Positions 1 to 9,073 of a stretch of 37,729 bases of DNA are shown here, one piece after another (positions within the stretch are counted from its first letter, which is position 1; each line of letters begins with the position of its first letter). The DNA is from Caulobacteraceae bacterium (lineage in GTDB: Bacteria > Pseudomonadota > Alphaproteobacteria > Caulobacterales > Caulobacteraceae): contig JANWHQ010000070.1 of the NCBI GenBank assembly GCA_025450315.1, positions 1 through 37,729 of the forward strand, read 5' to 3'. The position numbers were made by a program, and so were the translations under genes. Below the pieces are notes generated by a model. That model was given only the letters and a program-made list of their open reading frames with translations. It did not search any database and was not told where the DNA came from.

Positions 1-240
1 CCGATCCACCTGGCCGGGCCGCCCTCGCGGCTGTTCCGCCTGTTCGACCGTTTCTCCACCGAGCTGCGCGACATCACCCTGTTCCACGAACTCTTGAACA
101 AGCACGGCGGCGCCTTCCGCCTGACCATCGGCCCGCCCATCCCGCCCGAGGCCATCGGCGATCCGGCCGAGACGACCCGGCGCTTGAAGGCCTATGTGGA
201 ACAGGTGCTGCCGCTGCATCCCGATCAACCCTTCGCATGA
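1..240 (+). CDS. Lysophospholipid acyltransferase family protein, C-terminal part (5' truncated)
   Basis: The frame is open from the first base to a TGA at 238-240, giving the last 79 residues of a protein that begins outside the window. The visible part contains PSRLFRLFDRF, an LFHELLNKHG segment and RLTIGPPIPPE. This arrangement resembles the C-terminal part of the PlsC-like acyltransferases often annotated as hemolysin or 1-acyl-glycerol-3-phosphate acyltransferase, where a region like NSRLFxxxxxxSxxLRxxxxFxExxNKxG precedes an IGxPI strand. These enzymes transfer an acyl chain to a lysolipid at the inner membrane. The catalytic HX4D motif would lie upstream and cannot be seen. The stop overlaps the start of tsaE by 4 nt (ATGA), so the two are probably cotranscribed. 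The family assignment is by pattern memory; the exact substrate is unknown. Confidence 0.6.
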   Translation, partial: PIHLAGPPSRLFRLFDRFSTELRDITLFHELLNKHGGAFRLTIGPPIPPEAIGDPAETTRRLKAYVEQVLPLHPDQPFA

Positions 241-689
241 GCGCCGCGCCGCGGGTCCTGGACGACGCCTCCGACACCGAGGCGCTGGGCGGCGCCGTCG
301 CGCGCGCGCTGGAGCCCGGCGACGTGGTCTGCCTCTGGGGCGGGCTCGGCGCGGGCAAGACCACCCTGGCCCGCGGCCTGATCCGCGCCCTGATGGGCCC
401 CGAAGAGGAGGCGCCCAGCCCCACCTTCACCCTGGTCCAGACCTATCAGGGTCCCCGTTTCCCCATCGCCCACCTGGACCTCTATCGCCTCTCGGGGCCC
501 GAAGAGGTGCGCGAGCTCGGCCTGGACGAGGCGCTGGAAGACGGGGCGGCGGTGATCGAGTGGCCCGAGCGGCTGGGACCCGCCCTTCCGCTGGACCGAC
601 TCGATATAAGACTGGCCGTCGAGGCCGAGGGCCGCACGGCGCTGGTCGAGCGCCATGGCCGCTGGAAGGACCGCAAGCTTGAGTTCTGA
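237..689 (+). CDS. tsaE: tRNA threonylcarbamoyladenosine biosynthesis protein TsaE
   Basis: This 150-residue protein is the P-loop ATPase that works with TsaB and TsaD in the last step of t6A37 formation on ANN-decoding tRNAs in the cytoplasm. The Walker A motif GGLGAGKTTLARGL lies near residues 35-48. It is followed by the family's SPTFTLVQTY segment and by HLDLYRLSGPEEVRELGLDEAL, with an IEWPERLG motif near residue 107. Length and motif order are normal for TsaE. The start ATG overlaps the stop of the preceding acyltransferase gene. The stop lies within the upstream region of the following amgK, where a potential Shine-Dalgarno (AGGA, about 666-669) for amgK is embedded in the tsaE 3' end. 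Linkage of tsaE with amgK and murU is a familiar arrangement in Caulobacterales. Confidence 0.95.
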   Translation: MSAAPRVLDDASDTEALGGAVARALEPGDVVCLWGGLGAGKTTLARGLIRALMGPEEEAPSPTFTLVQTYQGPRFPIAHLDLYRLSGPEEVRELGLDEALEDGAAVIEWPERLGPALPLDRLDIRLAVEAEGRTALVERHGRWKDRKLEF

Positions 690-1782
690 CCGCGAGGCCA
701 TCAAGGCCGATTTCCTGGCGCGCGCCGGGCTCGGCGGCGCCGCCCGCCGGTCGCTGGCCGGGGACGCCTCGACCCGCCGCTACGAACGGCTGACCACGCC
801 CGACGGGCGCTCGCTGATCTTCATGGACCAGCCGCCGGCGGTCGAGAGCGCGCCCTGTCCGCCGGACGCCACCCCCGAGGAGCGGCGCAAGGCCGGCTAC
901 AACGCCTCCGCGCGTCTCGCCGCCGGCCGCATCGAGGCCTTCATCGCCGCCGCCGACTACCTGCGCGCCCGGGGACTCTCGGCGCCGCAGATCATCGCCG
1001 CCGATCCCGGCCAGGGCCTGGCGGTGCTGGAGGATCTGGGCGACGACCTCTACGCCCGGCTGATCGAGGCCGGCTCGGCCGACGCGCCGCTCTACGCCGC
1101 CGCCGTCGACGCCCTTTTGGCCCTGCACGCCGCCCCACCGCCCGAGGTGCTGGCCGGCGGCGGCGCGGACTGGCCGCTCCTGGCCTACGACGACCTGGCG
1201 CTGAAGACCGGATCGGACCTCTTCCTGGAATGGTGGCCGAAGGTCTCGGGCCAGGCGCCCTTCGCCGAGGAGGCGAAGGCCGAGTGGGAGGCGCTCTGGG
1301 CGCCGGTGAGGGCGCGCGGCGACGCCGGCGCCAAGGGACCGGGCGGGGTCTTCGCCCACCGCGACTACCACGCCGAGAACCTGATCTGGCTCCCGGGCCG
1401 TTCCGGCGTCGCCCGCGTCGGCATGCTCGACTTCCAGGATGCGCTGAAGGCCCATCCGGCCTGGGACCTGTTGTCGCTGCTGCAGGACGCCCGCCGCGAC
1501 GTGCCGCCCGAGCTGGAGGCCGCCATGCTGGACCGCTACCTCGCCGCCCGTCCCGAGCTGGACCGGGCCAGCTTCCTGGCCGACTACCGCGCCCTGGCCG
1601 CCCTGAACGCCGCGCGCATCCTGTTCATTTTCGCCCGGCAGGTCGCCGGCTTCCAAAGACCCCGCTATACGGCCTTCATGCCCCGCACTTGGCGCCATCT
1701 CGAACGCAACCTGGACGCCCCCGGCCTCGAGGGCCTGAGGGCCTGGTTCGACCGGCAGGTCCCCCGGGAGCAGCGCGCGTGA
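679..1782 (+). CDS. amgK: N-acetylmuramate/N-acetylglucosamine anomeric kinase AmgK
   Basis: This is an aminoglycoside-phosphotransferase-fold kinase of about 367 residues. AmgK phosphorylates the anomeric hydroxyl of MurNAc or GlcNAc released from peptidoglycan turnover, feeding the salvage route to UDP-MurNAc that bypasses de novo, fosfomycin-sensitive synthesis. The sequence has the catalytic loop FAHRDYHAENLIWL, then the metal-binding MLDFQDALKAHPAWDLLSLLQDARRD, both hallmarks of the fold. An early GDASTRRYERL segment is typical of this subfamily. I chose the TTG at 679 because AGGA at 666-669 is well spaced from it and the encoded N-terminus SSDREAIKADFL matches the usual short leader. 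An in-frame ATG at 655 would add eight residues and is possible. The stop overlaps the GTG of murU (GTGA), so kinase and nucleotidyltransferase are translationally coupled. Confidence 0.9.
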   Translation: MSSDREAIKADFLARAGLGGAARRSLAGDASTRRYERLTTPDGRSLIFMDQPPAVESAPCPPDATPEERRKAGYNASARLAAGRIEAFIAAADYLRARGLSAPQIIAADPGQGLAVLEDLGDDLYARLIEAGSADAPLYAAAVDALLALHAAPPPEVLAGGGADWPLLAYDDLALKTGSDLFLEWWPKVSGQAPFAEEAKAEWEALWAPVRARGDAGAKGPGGVFAHRDYHAENLIWLPGRSGVARVGMLDFQDALKAHPAWDLLSLLQDARRDVPPELEAAMLDRYLAARPELDRASFLADYRALAALNAARILFIFARQVAGFQRPRYTAFMPRTWRHLERNLDAPGLEGLRAWFDRQVPREQRA

Positions 1783-2510
1783 GCCGCTCCGGGCCCGCGA
1801 CGGCCATGGTGCTGGCCGCGGGGCTCGGCACCCGCATGCGCCCGCTCACCGACCACAAGCCCAAGGCGCTGATCGAGGTCGGCGGCCGGCCCCTGATCGA
1901 TCATCTGCTGGACCGGCTGGAGGCCCAGGGCGTCCGGCGCATCGTGGTCAATGTCCACGCCTTCGCCGACCAGCTGCAGGCGCATCTGGAACGCCGTCGC
2001 GGCCCCGCCGAGATCCTCATCTCCGACGAGCGCGCGGACCTGCTGGAGACCGGCGGCGGGGTTAAGAAGGCCCGCCCGCTGCTGGGCGAAGGTCCCATCT
2101 GGGTGGCGAACGGCGACTACATCTGGATCGAGGACGGCCGGCCGGCGCTGCAGACCCTCGCCGACGCCTGGGATCCGCGGCGGATGGACAGCTGCCTGAT
2201 CGTGATCCCCAAGGCGCGCACCCTGGGCTTCGAGACGCCCGGCGACTTCTTCCTCGCCGCCGACGGGGGCCTGGAGCACAGGGGCGGCCGGCCCGAGGCG
2301 CCGCTGCACTGCTTCGGCGTCCAGATCCTGGATCCGACCCTGGTCTACGCCGTGCCCGACGAGAAGTTCTCGCTGTTCCGCGTCTGGATGGCCGCCGCCG
2401 AGCGCGGCCGGCTGATGGGCGTCGATCCGGGCGGGTTCTGGATGCAGGTCGGCGATCCGGCCTCGCTCGAGGCCGCGGAGGCCCGCCTCCTGGAGGGAGT
2501 GGAGGGGTGA
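1779..2510 (+). CDS. murU: N-acetylmuramate alpha-1-phosphate uridylyltransferase MurU
   Basis: This nucleotidyltransferase of about 243 residues takes MurNAc-1-phosphate made by AmgK and UTP to give UDP-MurNAc, closing the cytoplasmic peptidoglycan-recycling loop. The N-terminus carries the signature AMVLAAGLGTRMRPLTDHKPKALIEVGGRPLIDH, in which the G-x-G-T-R-x-R-P-L-T stretch binds the nucleotide and the PKAL lysine is conserved. ETGGGVKKARPLLG and a WVANGDYIW segment (with the family's catalytic acid) follow. The C-terminal FWMQVGDPASLEAAE matches the NTP_transferase end motif. The GTG at 1779 overlaps the amgK stop; an internal ATG at 1806 would delete part of the N-terminal strand and is less likely. 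The gene's own stop overlaps the GTG start of addB. Confidence 0.9.
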   Translation: MSRSGPATAMVLAAGLGTRMRPLTDHKPKALIEVGGRPLIDHLLDRLEAQGVRRIVVNVHAFADQLQAHLERRRGPAEILISDERADLLETGGGVKKARPLLGEGPIWVANGDYIWIEDGRPALQTLADAWDPRRMDSCLIVIPKARTLGFETPGDFFLAADGGLEHRGGRPEAPLHCFGVQILDPTLVYAVPDEKFSLFRVWMAAAERGRLMGVDPGGFWMQVGDPASLEAAEARLLEGVEG

Positions 2511-5500
2511 CAGGCCCGCTGGAGGGCCCCGCGCCCCGCTGGTTCACCATCCCCGCCCACCGGCCGTTCCTGACCGATCTCGCCCATGGGCTGCTCGACG
2601 CCCTCGGCCGCGACAGCCTGGGCGATGCGGTGGTGCTCCTGCCGTCGCGGCGCTCGGCCCGCGCCCTGGCCGAAGCCTTCGTCGCCGTGGCCGGCGGCCA
2701 GGCGCTGCTGTTGCCGCAGATCCGGGCCCTGGGCGACCTCGACGAGGGCGAGCCGCCGTTCGAGCCGGGCGAGCTGGCCCTGGACCTGCCCGCCGCCATC
2801 AGTCCGCTGAGACGCAGGTTCGAGCTGAGCCAGCTGGTGGGCCAGCACCAGGCCAGCCTCGGCCACACCCTGGACGCTTCCGGCGCGCTGGAGCTGGCCG
2901 ACGCCCTGGCGAGCTTCCTCGACGCCGTCGAGCTGGAAGAGCTGGGTCATGCCGAGCGGCTGGACAAGGTCGACGCCTTGGTCGAGGGCGAGCTGGCCCG
3001 TCACTGGCGCATTTCGGCGGAGTTCCTGCGCATCGTGCTGGAGGCCTGGCCCGAGCGGCTGGCCGGGCTCGGCCTGATCGATCCGGCCGCCCGGCGGGTG
3101 AGGCTGCTGCGCCTGCTGGCCGACCAGTGGCGGGCCCGTCCGCCAGAGGGTCCGCTGCTGGCCGCCGGCTCGACCGGCACGGCGCCGGCCAACGCCGACC
3201 TGCTGGCCGTGATCGCCACGCGGCCGACGGGCGCGGTGGTGTTGCCGGGCCTGGACCTGGAGCTGGCCGACAGCGCTTGGGCCGAGGCCGGCGAGCAGCA
3301 TCCCCAGGGGGCCATGAAGCGGCTCCTGGAGCGCTCGGGGGTGGAGCGGCGCGCGGTGCGGCCCTGGCCGGCCAGCGGCGGAGCGGTGGACTCCCGCTGG
3401 CGCCGGCGGCTGATCAACGAGGCCCTGCGCCCGGCCGAGGCCACCGCCGACTGGATCGCGGTGATCGAGGATCTCAGGAAGGAAGCCGGCGAGGGGGCCG
3501 ATCCCTTCGCCGAGGGGCTGGACGGCCTGACGCTGGTCGCCGCCGACGGCGAGGAAGAGGCCGCGGTGAGGGCGGCGCTCTTGCTGCGCGAGACCCTGGA
3601 GACGCCCGGCCGGACCTGCGCCCTGATCACCCCCGACCAGGCCCTGGCCCGGCGGGGGTCGGCGCGGCTGTCGCGCTGGGGCGTGGAGGCCGATTCCTCG
3701 GCGGGCGCGCCCCTGGCCAACGCGCCGGTGGGTGTGCTGGCGGCCCTGGCCGCCCGCGCGGTGGTCGATCCCGACGATCCGGTGCTGATCCTGGCCCTGC
3801 TCAAGCATCCCTTGGTGCGCCTGGGCCGGACGCTGGACGCGCTGGACGAGGCGCGGCGGTCTCTGGAGCGCCATGGCCTCAGGGGCGCCCGGGGCCTGAC
3901 GACGGATTGGATCCAGCTGCGCCTGCAGGCCGCCGCCCGGCCGCGCGACGACGGCCAGCCGCCGCCGCCCGAGCGGCTGCAGGATCTGGCCGACGCCGGG
4001 GCGCTGCTGGCGACCCTGCGCCAGGCGCTGCTGGCGGCGTCCGAGCCCTACACCGGCGCCACCGCCACCCCTTCGGAAGCGGCCCGGGGCCTGGCCACGG
4101 CGATGGAGGCCCTGGCCGCCGATCCCTCGGGCGATCCGGGCGGCCTCTGGGCCGGGCCGGACGGCGAGGCGGCGGCGGGGCTGCTCTCGGGGCTGATCGA
4201 GGAGAGCCAGGGCCTGCCCGAGGTCAGCGCGCCGGGCTTCGAGCGGCTTATGGGGCGGCTGTTGCAGGGCGAGACGGTGCGCGCCGTCCGCGCCGCCCAT
4301 CCCCGGCTGAAGATCCTGGGCGGCATCGAATCGCGCCTGGTCAGCGCCGACCGGCTGGTGCTGGCGGGGCTGGAAGAGGGCGTCTGGCCCCAGGGCGCGC
4401 CGGTCGATCCGTTCCTGTCGCGGCCCATGCGCAAGGCCCTGGGCCTGCCGCCGCCCGAGCGGCGCATCGGCCTGGCCGCCCACGACTTCGCCCAGGCCGC
4501 CTCGGCGCCCGAGGTGGTGCTGCTGCACTGCGCCCGCCGCGACGGCTCGCCCACGGTGGAATCCCGCTGGCTCTGGCGGCTGAAGATCCTGGCCAAGGGC
4601 GCCGGCCGCGCCCTGCCCGGGCGGCCCGAGCTGAAGGCCTGGGCCGCGGCGCTGGACGAGCCCGCGCCCTTCGCCCCCGCCCCCCGCCCCCGCCCCCGCC
4701 CGCCGCTCGAGGCCCGCCCCCGCGAGCTGCCGGTCACCGGCATCGAGCTCTGGCTGCGCGATCCCTACGCCGTCTCCGCGGGCTCTGTCCTGAGGCTGCG
4801 GCCGCTGGACCGGCCGGACGAGCCCGTGGAGGCCCGCGCCCGGGGCGTGGCCGTGCACGCGGCGCTGCAGCGCTTCGCCGAGCTGCATGCCGGCGAGGTC
4901 CCGCCCGACGCCGCCGCGATCCTCGAGGCGCTGATGGTCGAGGCCCTGGAAGAGGCGGGGATGCCGGCGCCCGCCATGGCGCGCGAGCGGGCCCTGGCCA
5001 GCCAGGCGGCCCTGTGGCTCGCCGACTTCGAGCGCCGCAGGCGCCCCGGCGCGCGGCTCCTGGTCGAGCAGCGGGGCGAGCTGGCGGTGGAGGCCGAGGG
5101 TTTCCGGCTGCTGCTCACCGCCCGCGCCGACCGGCTGGAGCTGCGCCAGGGGCAGGTCGACATCCTGGACTTCAAGACCGGCCAGGCGCCCAGCCGCCGG
5201 CAGATGGAGACGGGCTTTTCGCCCCAGCTCACCCTGACCGCCGCGATCGTCGCGGCCGGCGGCTTTTCGGGCGCAGGCCGCGCGGCGCCGGGCGAGCTGG
5301 TCTATGTGCGGGTCACCGGCGGGCGCCGGCCGGGCGAGGAGCTGATCCGCGCCGCCGCCGGGGAAAGCCCCGAGCTCGCCCGCCGCGCGCTGGAAGGCCT
5401 GAAGCGCCGCATCGGCCGCTTCGCCTCGCCCGATACGCCCTATGTCTCCTGGGCCGCCCCCCAGTTCATGCACGCCCGCGGCGGCGACTACGACCATCTG

Positions 5501-5554
5501 GCCAGGGTCTGGGAGTGGCACGTCATCGGCGAGGGCGAGGAGGCGGGGGAATGA
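2507..5554 (+). CDS. addB: Double-strand break repair protein AddB
   Basis: AddB is the second subunit of the AddAB helicase-nuclease that resects double-strand breaks for RecA loading. This 1015-residue protein has an N-terminal inactivated helicase-like region without a recognisable Walker A lysine. A DRLVLAGLEEGVWPQ segment near residue 612 is typical of alphaproteobacterial AddB. A C-terminal RecB-type nuclease domain follows, whose active-site motif VDILDFKTGQAPS sits near residue 885. Only two cysteines are present in the whole protein (in RTCALIT and LLHCARRDG), so the four-cysteine iron-sulfur staple known from Bacillus AddB is absent. The GTG start overlaps the murU stop and the TGA stop overlaps the addA ATG. 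A proline/arginine-rich linker around residues 724-740 (genomic 4670-4730) separates the helicase-like and nuclease halves. Confidence 0.95.
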   Translation: MTGPLEGPAPRWFTIPAHRPFLTDLAHGLLDALGRDSLGDAVVLLPSRRSARALAEAFVAVAGGQALLLPQIRALGDLDEGEPPFEPGELALDLPAAISPLRRRFELSQLVGQHQASLGHTLDASGALELADALASFLDAVELEELGHAERLDKVDALVEGELARHWRISAEFLRIVLEAWPERLAGLGLIDPAARRVRLLRLLADQWRARPPEGPLLAAGSTGTAPANADLLAVIATRPTGAVVLPGLDLELADSAWAEAGEQHPQGAMKRLLERSGVERRAVRPWPASGGAVDSRWRRRLINEALRPAEATADWIAVIEDLRKEAGEGADPFAEGLDGLTLVAADGEEEAAVRAALLLRETLETPGRTCALITPDQALARRGSARLSRWGVEADSSAGAPLANAPVGVLAALAARAVVDPDDPVLILALLKHPLVRLGRTLDALDEARRSLERHGLRGARGLTTDWIQLRLQAAARPRDDGQPPPPERLQDLADAGALLATLRQALLAASEPYTGATATPSEAARGLATAMEALAADPSGDPGGLWAGPDGEAAAGLLSGLIEESQGLPEVSAPGFERLMGRLLQGETVRAVRAAHPRLKILGGIESRLVSADRLVLAGLEEGVWPQGAPVDPFLSRPMRKALGLPPPERRIGLAAHDFAQAASAPEVVLLHCARRDGSPTVESRWLWRLKILAKGAGRALPGRPELKAWAAALDEPAPFAPAPRPRPRPPLEARPRELPVTGIELWLRDPYAVSAGSVLRLRPLDRPDEPVEARARGVAVHAALQRFAELHAGEVPPDAAAILEALMVEALEEAGMPAPAMARERALASQAALWLADFERRRRPGARLLVEQRGELAVEAEGFRLLLTARADRLELRQGQVDILDFKTGQAPSRRQMETGFSPQLTLTAAIVAAGGFSGAGRAAPGELVYVRVTGGRRPGEELIRAAAGESPELARRALEGLKRRIGRFASPDTPYVSWAAPQFMHARGGDYDHLARVWEWHVIGEGEEAGE

Positions 5555-8500
5555 GCCGCGATCCCCAGATCCTGGCGTCCGAACCCGGCGCCTCGGCCTT
5601 CGTCACGGCCAACGCCGGGTCGGGCAAGACCCGGACCCTGGTGGACCGGGTGGCGCGGCTGCTGCTGGGCGGGGCCGAGCCCCGGACCATTCTCTGCGTC
5701 ACCTACACCAAGGCGGCCGCGGCGGAGATGCAGCGGCGGCTGTTCGAGACATTGGGCGGCTGGGCGGTGATGGCCGACGGACCTCTCGCCGAGGAGCTGG
5801 CCCGGATCGGCGAGCAGATCCCCAATCTCGCCCGCGCCCGCCGCCTGTTCGCCCTGGCCCTGGAGACCCCGGGCGGCCTGAAGATCCAGACCATCCACGC
5901 CTTCTGCGAGAAGCTGCTGCACCGCTTCCCGTTGGAGGCCGGGGTCTCGCCGAACTTCGAGGTCCTGGAGGACCAGGCCGCGCGGGCGGTGTCGGCCCAG
6001 GCCCGGCGCACCATCGCCCTGGCCGCCGAAGCCGATCCCTCGGGCCCCATCGGCCGGGCCTACGCCCGCTTCGCGGTGGCGCTGGACTTCCGCGCCTTCG
6101 AGGAGATGTTCGCCGCCTTCGAGGCCCGGCGCCCGGCGCTGGGGGCCTATTTCGCCGGCTTTCCCGATTCGGAGGCGCTGGAGGCCGACGTCTGGCGCGC
6201 CTGCGGCTTCGACCGATCCTCCCCGGCGGCCGATCTGGAGGCCGAGGCCCTGGCCGGCGCCGACTGGACGGGTCTCGAGGGGGTGGGTCAGGCGCTGGTC
6301 GCCAGCAGCGCCAGGACCGATGTGGATCTCGGCGCGGAGATCCTGGGGGTCGTGCGGGCCCGGGCGGAGGGGCGGGGCGGGTTCGACGAGCTCTGGAGGG
6401 TGTTCTGCACCCAGGCGGGCAAGCCCAAGGCGCGGTTGGGGACCAAGGGGCTGGACGCCGCGGTTCTCGCGGTCCTCGCTGCCGAGCAGCAACGCCTCGG
6501 CGACGCCTGCGAGCGCATCAGATCCGCTCGGGTGGCCGAGGACAGCCTGGCCATGCTCGACCTGGCCCGGGCCTACGTCGGCCTCTACGAGGGCGCCAAG
6601 GAAGCCATGGGCGGGCTCGACTTCGCCGACCTGATCCAGCGCACCAACGAACTCCTGACCGTGAGGGCGGACGCGGCCTGGGTGCTCTACAAGCTGGATG
6701 GCGGGGTCGACCACGTGCTGGTCGACGAGGCGCAGGACACCTCGCCCGAGCAGTGGGACATCGTGCGCGCCGTGACCGCGGAGTTCTTCTCCGGCGCCGG
6801 GGCCCGCCTTGCCGACCGGACCGTCTTCGCCGTGGGCGACGAGAAGCAGTCGATCTACTCGTTCCAGGGTGCCGACCCCAGGCGGTTCGCCGAGGAGCGA
6901 CGCGTCCACGCCGCGCTGGTGCAGGCCGGCGGCGGACGCTTCGAGCAGCCGGCGCTGATCAGGAGCTTCCGCTCCACGCCCGAAGTGCTGGGCTTCGTGG
7001 ACGCGGTGTTCCGCCAGCCCGAGGCCCTGCAGGCGCTGCGCCCCGACCGCGCGCAGGGTCCGATCCGCCACGAGGCGGTGCGGCCGCCTGGCCACGGCGC
7101 GGTGGACATCTGGCCCCTGGAGGCCGGCGACGAGACGCCCGAGAGCGACCCCTGGGCGCCGGTGGACCAGGATCCGCCGGAAAGCGCGCCCAAGAAGCTG
7201 GCCCGCCGCATCGCGCGCCAGATCAAGGCCATGGTCGGGCGGGGCGAGGCGGTGTTCGCCAAGCGACCGAACGGCGTCGGTGAGGACGCCCGGCCCGTGG
7301 GCTATGGCGACGTGCTGATCCTGGTGCGGCGACGCAGCGCCCTGTTCCACGAGATCATCCGCGCCCTCAAGCGCGAGGACGTGCCCGTGGGCGGCGCCGA
7401 CCGCATGACCCTGTCGGACCACATCGTGTTCCAGGACCTGATCGGGCTGGGCCGCTTCTGCCTGTTCCCCGGCGACGACCTGACCCTGGCGGCCCTGCTG
7501 CGCAGCCCCTTCTGCGAGGTGGACGAGGCCGGCCTCTACGCCCTGGCCTACGGGCGGCGGCGGACGCTGTGGGCCACGCTGCTGGAGCGGGCCGAGGAGC
7601 GGGGCGATTGGCGCGCGGCGCGCGACTTCCTCAGGGCGGCGCGCAGCGAGATGCGCAGCCGCCCGCCGTTCGACGCCTACGCCCGGCTGCTGGGCCGCAC
7701 CGACGCGCGGGGCCGCTCGATGCGGGCCCGCATCCTCACCCGCCTGGGGCGCGAGGCGGAGCAGGCGCTGGACGCCTTCCTGGCCGAGGCGCTGAAGGCC
7801 GAGCGGCGTGGGGTGCGGGACCTGGAGACCTTCGTCGCCGACATGGCCGCCACCGCGGTGGAGGTGAAGCGCGAGCAGGAGGGCGGCAAGGGCGAAGTGC
7901 GGGTGATGACGGTCCACGGCGCCAAGGGCCTGGAGGCGCCGGTGGTGATCCTGCCCGACACCTCCACCCGCGCCGCCGCCCAGGGCGGGCCGCTGCTGCA
8001 GAGGGGGGACGGCGGCTTTCTCTGGTGCGCCCGCAAGGCGGACGATGGCTCGGCCTCCGCGGCCGCCCGCCAGAACCGCTCCGACGCCGCCGACGCCGAG
8101 AGCCTGCGGCTGCTCTATGTGGCCCTCACCCGCGCGCGCGACCGGCTGATCGTCTGCGGGGTCGAGCCCCGCCGGGCGGCGATGAAGGACGGCAGCTGGT
8201 GGGACTGGGTGCAGAAGGCGCTGGCCGATCCCGAGATCGCGCCCCTGGTCCGCGATCTGGCGGCGGACGGCGGCGAGCCGGTGATCCGCTGCGGGGCCGA
8301 TCCGGTCACCGCCCAGGCCGCCCCGATGACGCCGGCCGGCGGCGAGCTGGCGCCCGGCTGGCTGCTGGCCCAGGCCCCCGCCGAGCCGGCGGCCCTGGCC
8401 TATGCCTCGCCCTCCCACCTGGCCGAGACCCAGAAGGGCCCCTCGCCCTCGCCCCTGGCCACGGCCGGGGGCCTCGGCCGCTTCCGGCGGGGCGACCTGA

Positions 8501-8997
8501 TCCATCGGCTGCTGCAGCTGCTCCCCGACCTGCCGACCGCCCAGCGGCGCACGGCCGCGGCCTCGCTGCTGGCCCGCGAGCACGACCTGACCCCCGACCA
8601 GCGCGCCGAAATGGCCTCGGCGGCCCTGGGCGTGCTGGAGAATCCGCTCTTCGCCGCCGTGTTCGGGCCGGGCTCCCGCGCCGAGGCCGCCATCGCGGGC
8701 TCGGCGCCCGACCTGCCCGCGGGCCTGGCGGTGTCCGGCCGGCTGGACCGCCTGGTGATAGAACCGGATCGGGTGCTGGTGGCCGACTTCAAGACCAACC
8801 GCCCGTCGCCGGCCCGCATCGAGGATGCCGACAAGGCCTACATCACCCAGATGGCGGTCTATGCCGCGGTGCTGAGGGCCGCCTTCCCGGGCCGCCGGGT
8901 GGAGGCGGCGCTGGTGTGGACCGACGGACCGAAACTGATGCCCGTGCCAGAAAATTTGATGGCCGACGCCCTGCAAGCTCTGCCAACTTCCCGTTGA
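5551..8997 (+). CDS. addA: Double-strand break repair helicase AddA
   Basis: AddA (1148 residues) is the UvrD/Rep-like SF1A helicase and nuclease subunit of AddAB. In order the sequence shows Walker A VTANAGSGKTRTLVDRVARLLL near residue 20, motif Ia ILCVTYTKAAAAEM, motif Ic IQTIHAFCEKLLHRFP, Walker B/motif II VLVDEAQDTSPEQWDI near residue 390, motif III FAVGDEKQSIYSFQGADP, motif V VRVMTVHGAKGLEAPVVILPD and motif VI LRLLYVALTRARDRLIV. It ends in a RecB-type nuclease domain with VLVADFKTNRPSPA. All catalytic residues look intact, so AddA carries the motor and one of the two nuclease sites. Length is normal for alphaproteobacteria. The start overlaps the addB stop (ATGA). The downstream gene trxA follows after 76 nt and may have its own promoter. 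Confidence 0.96.
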   Translation: MSRDPQILASEPGASAFVTANAGSGKTRTLVDRVARLLLGGAEPRTILCVTYTKAAAAEMQRRLFETLGGWAVMADGPLAEELARIGEQIPNLARARRLFALALETPGGLKIQTIHAFCEKLLHRFPLEAGVSPNFEVLEDQAARAVSAQARRTIALAAEADPSGPIGRAYARFAVALDFRAFEEMFAAFEARRPALGAYFAGFPDSEALEADVWRACGFDRSSPAADLEAEALAGADWTGLEGVGQALVASSARTDVDLGAEILGVVRARAEGRGGFDELWRVFCTQAGKPKARLGTKGLDAAVLAVLAAEQQRLGDACERIRSARVAEDSLAMLDLARAYVGLYEGAKEAMGGLDFADLIQRTNELLTVRADAAWVLYKLDGGVDHVLVDEAQDTSPEQWDIVRAVTAEFFSGAGARLADRTVFAVGDEKQSIYSFQGADPRRFAEERRVHAALVQAGGGRFEQPALIRSFRSTPEVLGFVDAVFRQPEALQALRPDRAQGPIRHEAVRPPGHGAVDIWPLEAGDETPESDPWAPVDQDPPESAPKKLARRIARQIKAMVGRGEAVFAKRPNGVGEDARPVGYGDVLILVRRRSALFHEIIRALKREDVPVGGADRMTLSDHIVFQDLIGLGRFCLFPGDDLTLAALLRSPFCEVDEAGLYALAYGRRRTLWATLLERAEERGDWRAARDFLRAARSEMRSRPPFDAYARLLGRTDARGRSMRARILTRLGREAEQALDAFLAEALKAERRGVRDLETFVADMAATAVEVKREQEGGKGEVRVMTVHGAKGLEAPVVILPDTSTRAAAQGGPLLQRGDGGFLWCARKADDGSASAAARQNRSDAADAESLRLLYVALTRARDRLIVCGVEPRRAAMKDGSWWDWVQKALADPEIAPLVRDLAADGGEPVIRCGADPVTAQAAPMTPAGGELAPGWLLAQAPAEPAALAYASPSHLAETQKGPSPSPLATAGGLGRFRRGDLIHRLLQLLPDLPTAQRRTAAASLLAREHDLTPDQRAEMASAALGVLENPLFAAVFGPGSRAEAAIAGSAPDLPAGLAVSGRLDRLVIEPDRVLVADFKTNRPSPARIEDADKAYITQMAVYAAVLRAAFPGRRVEAALVWTDGPKLMPVPENLMADALQALPTSR

Positions 8998-9073
8998 TCG
9001 CCCGGGGCGCGGCGCCTAAATCGCCAACTCGAGGGCAGTGCGGGAAGTCTCCCGCCCAACGGAGCATTTGCAC

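Noticed and set aside
2345-5521. A long open frame of about 1058 codons antisense to addB
   Set aside because: GC-rich coding DNA leaves antisense frames open; its translation is Arg/Gly/Gln-rich with no domain, while the sense strand encodes a complete AddB.
3127-5550. Open frame continuing upstream of addA through addB in the addA frame
   Set aside because: The translated region upstream of 5551 is low-complexity Gly/Ala/Arg; AddA's first conserved motif follows directly after ATG 5551, which overlaps the addB stop.
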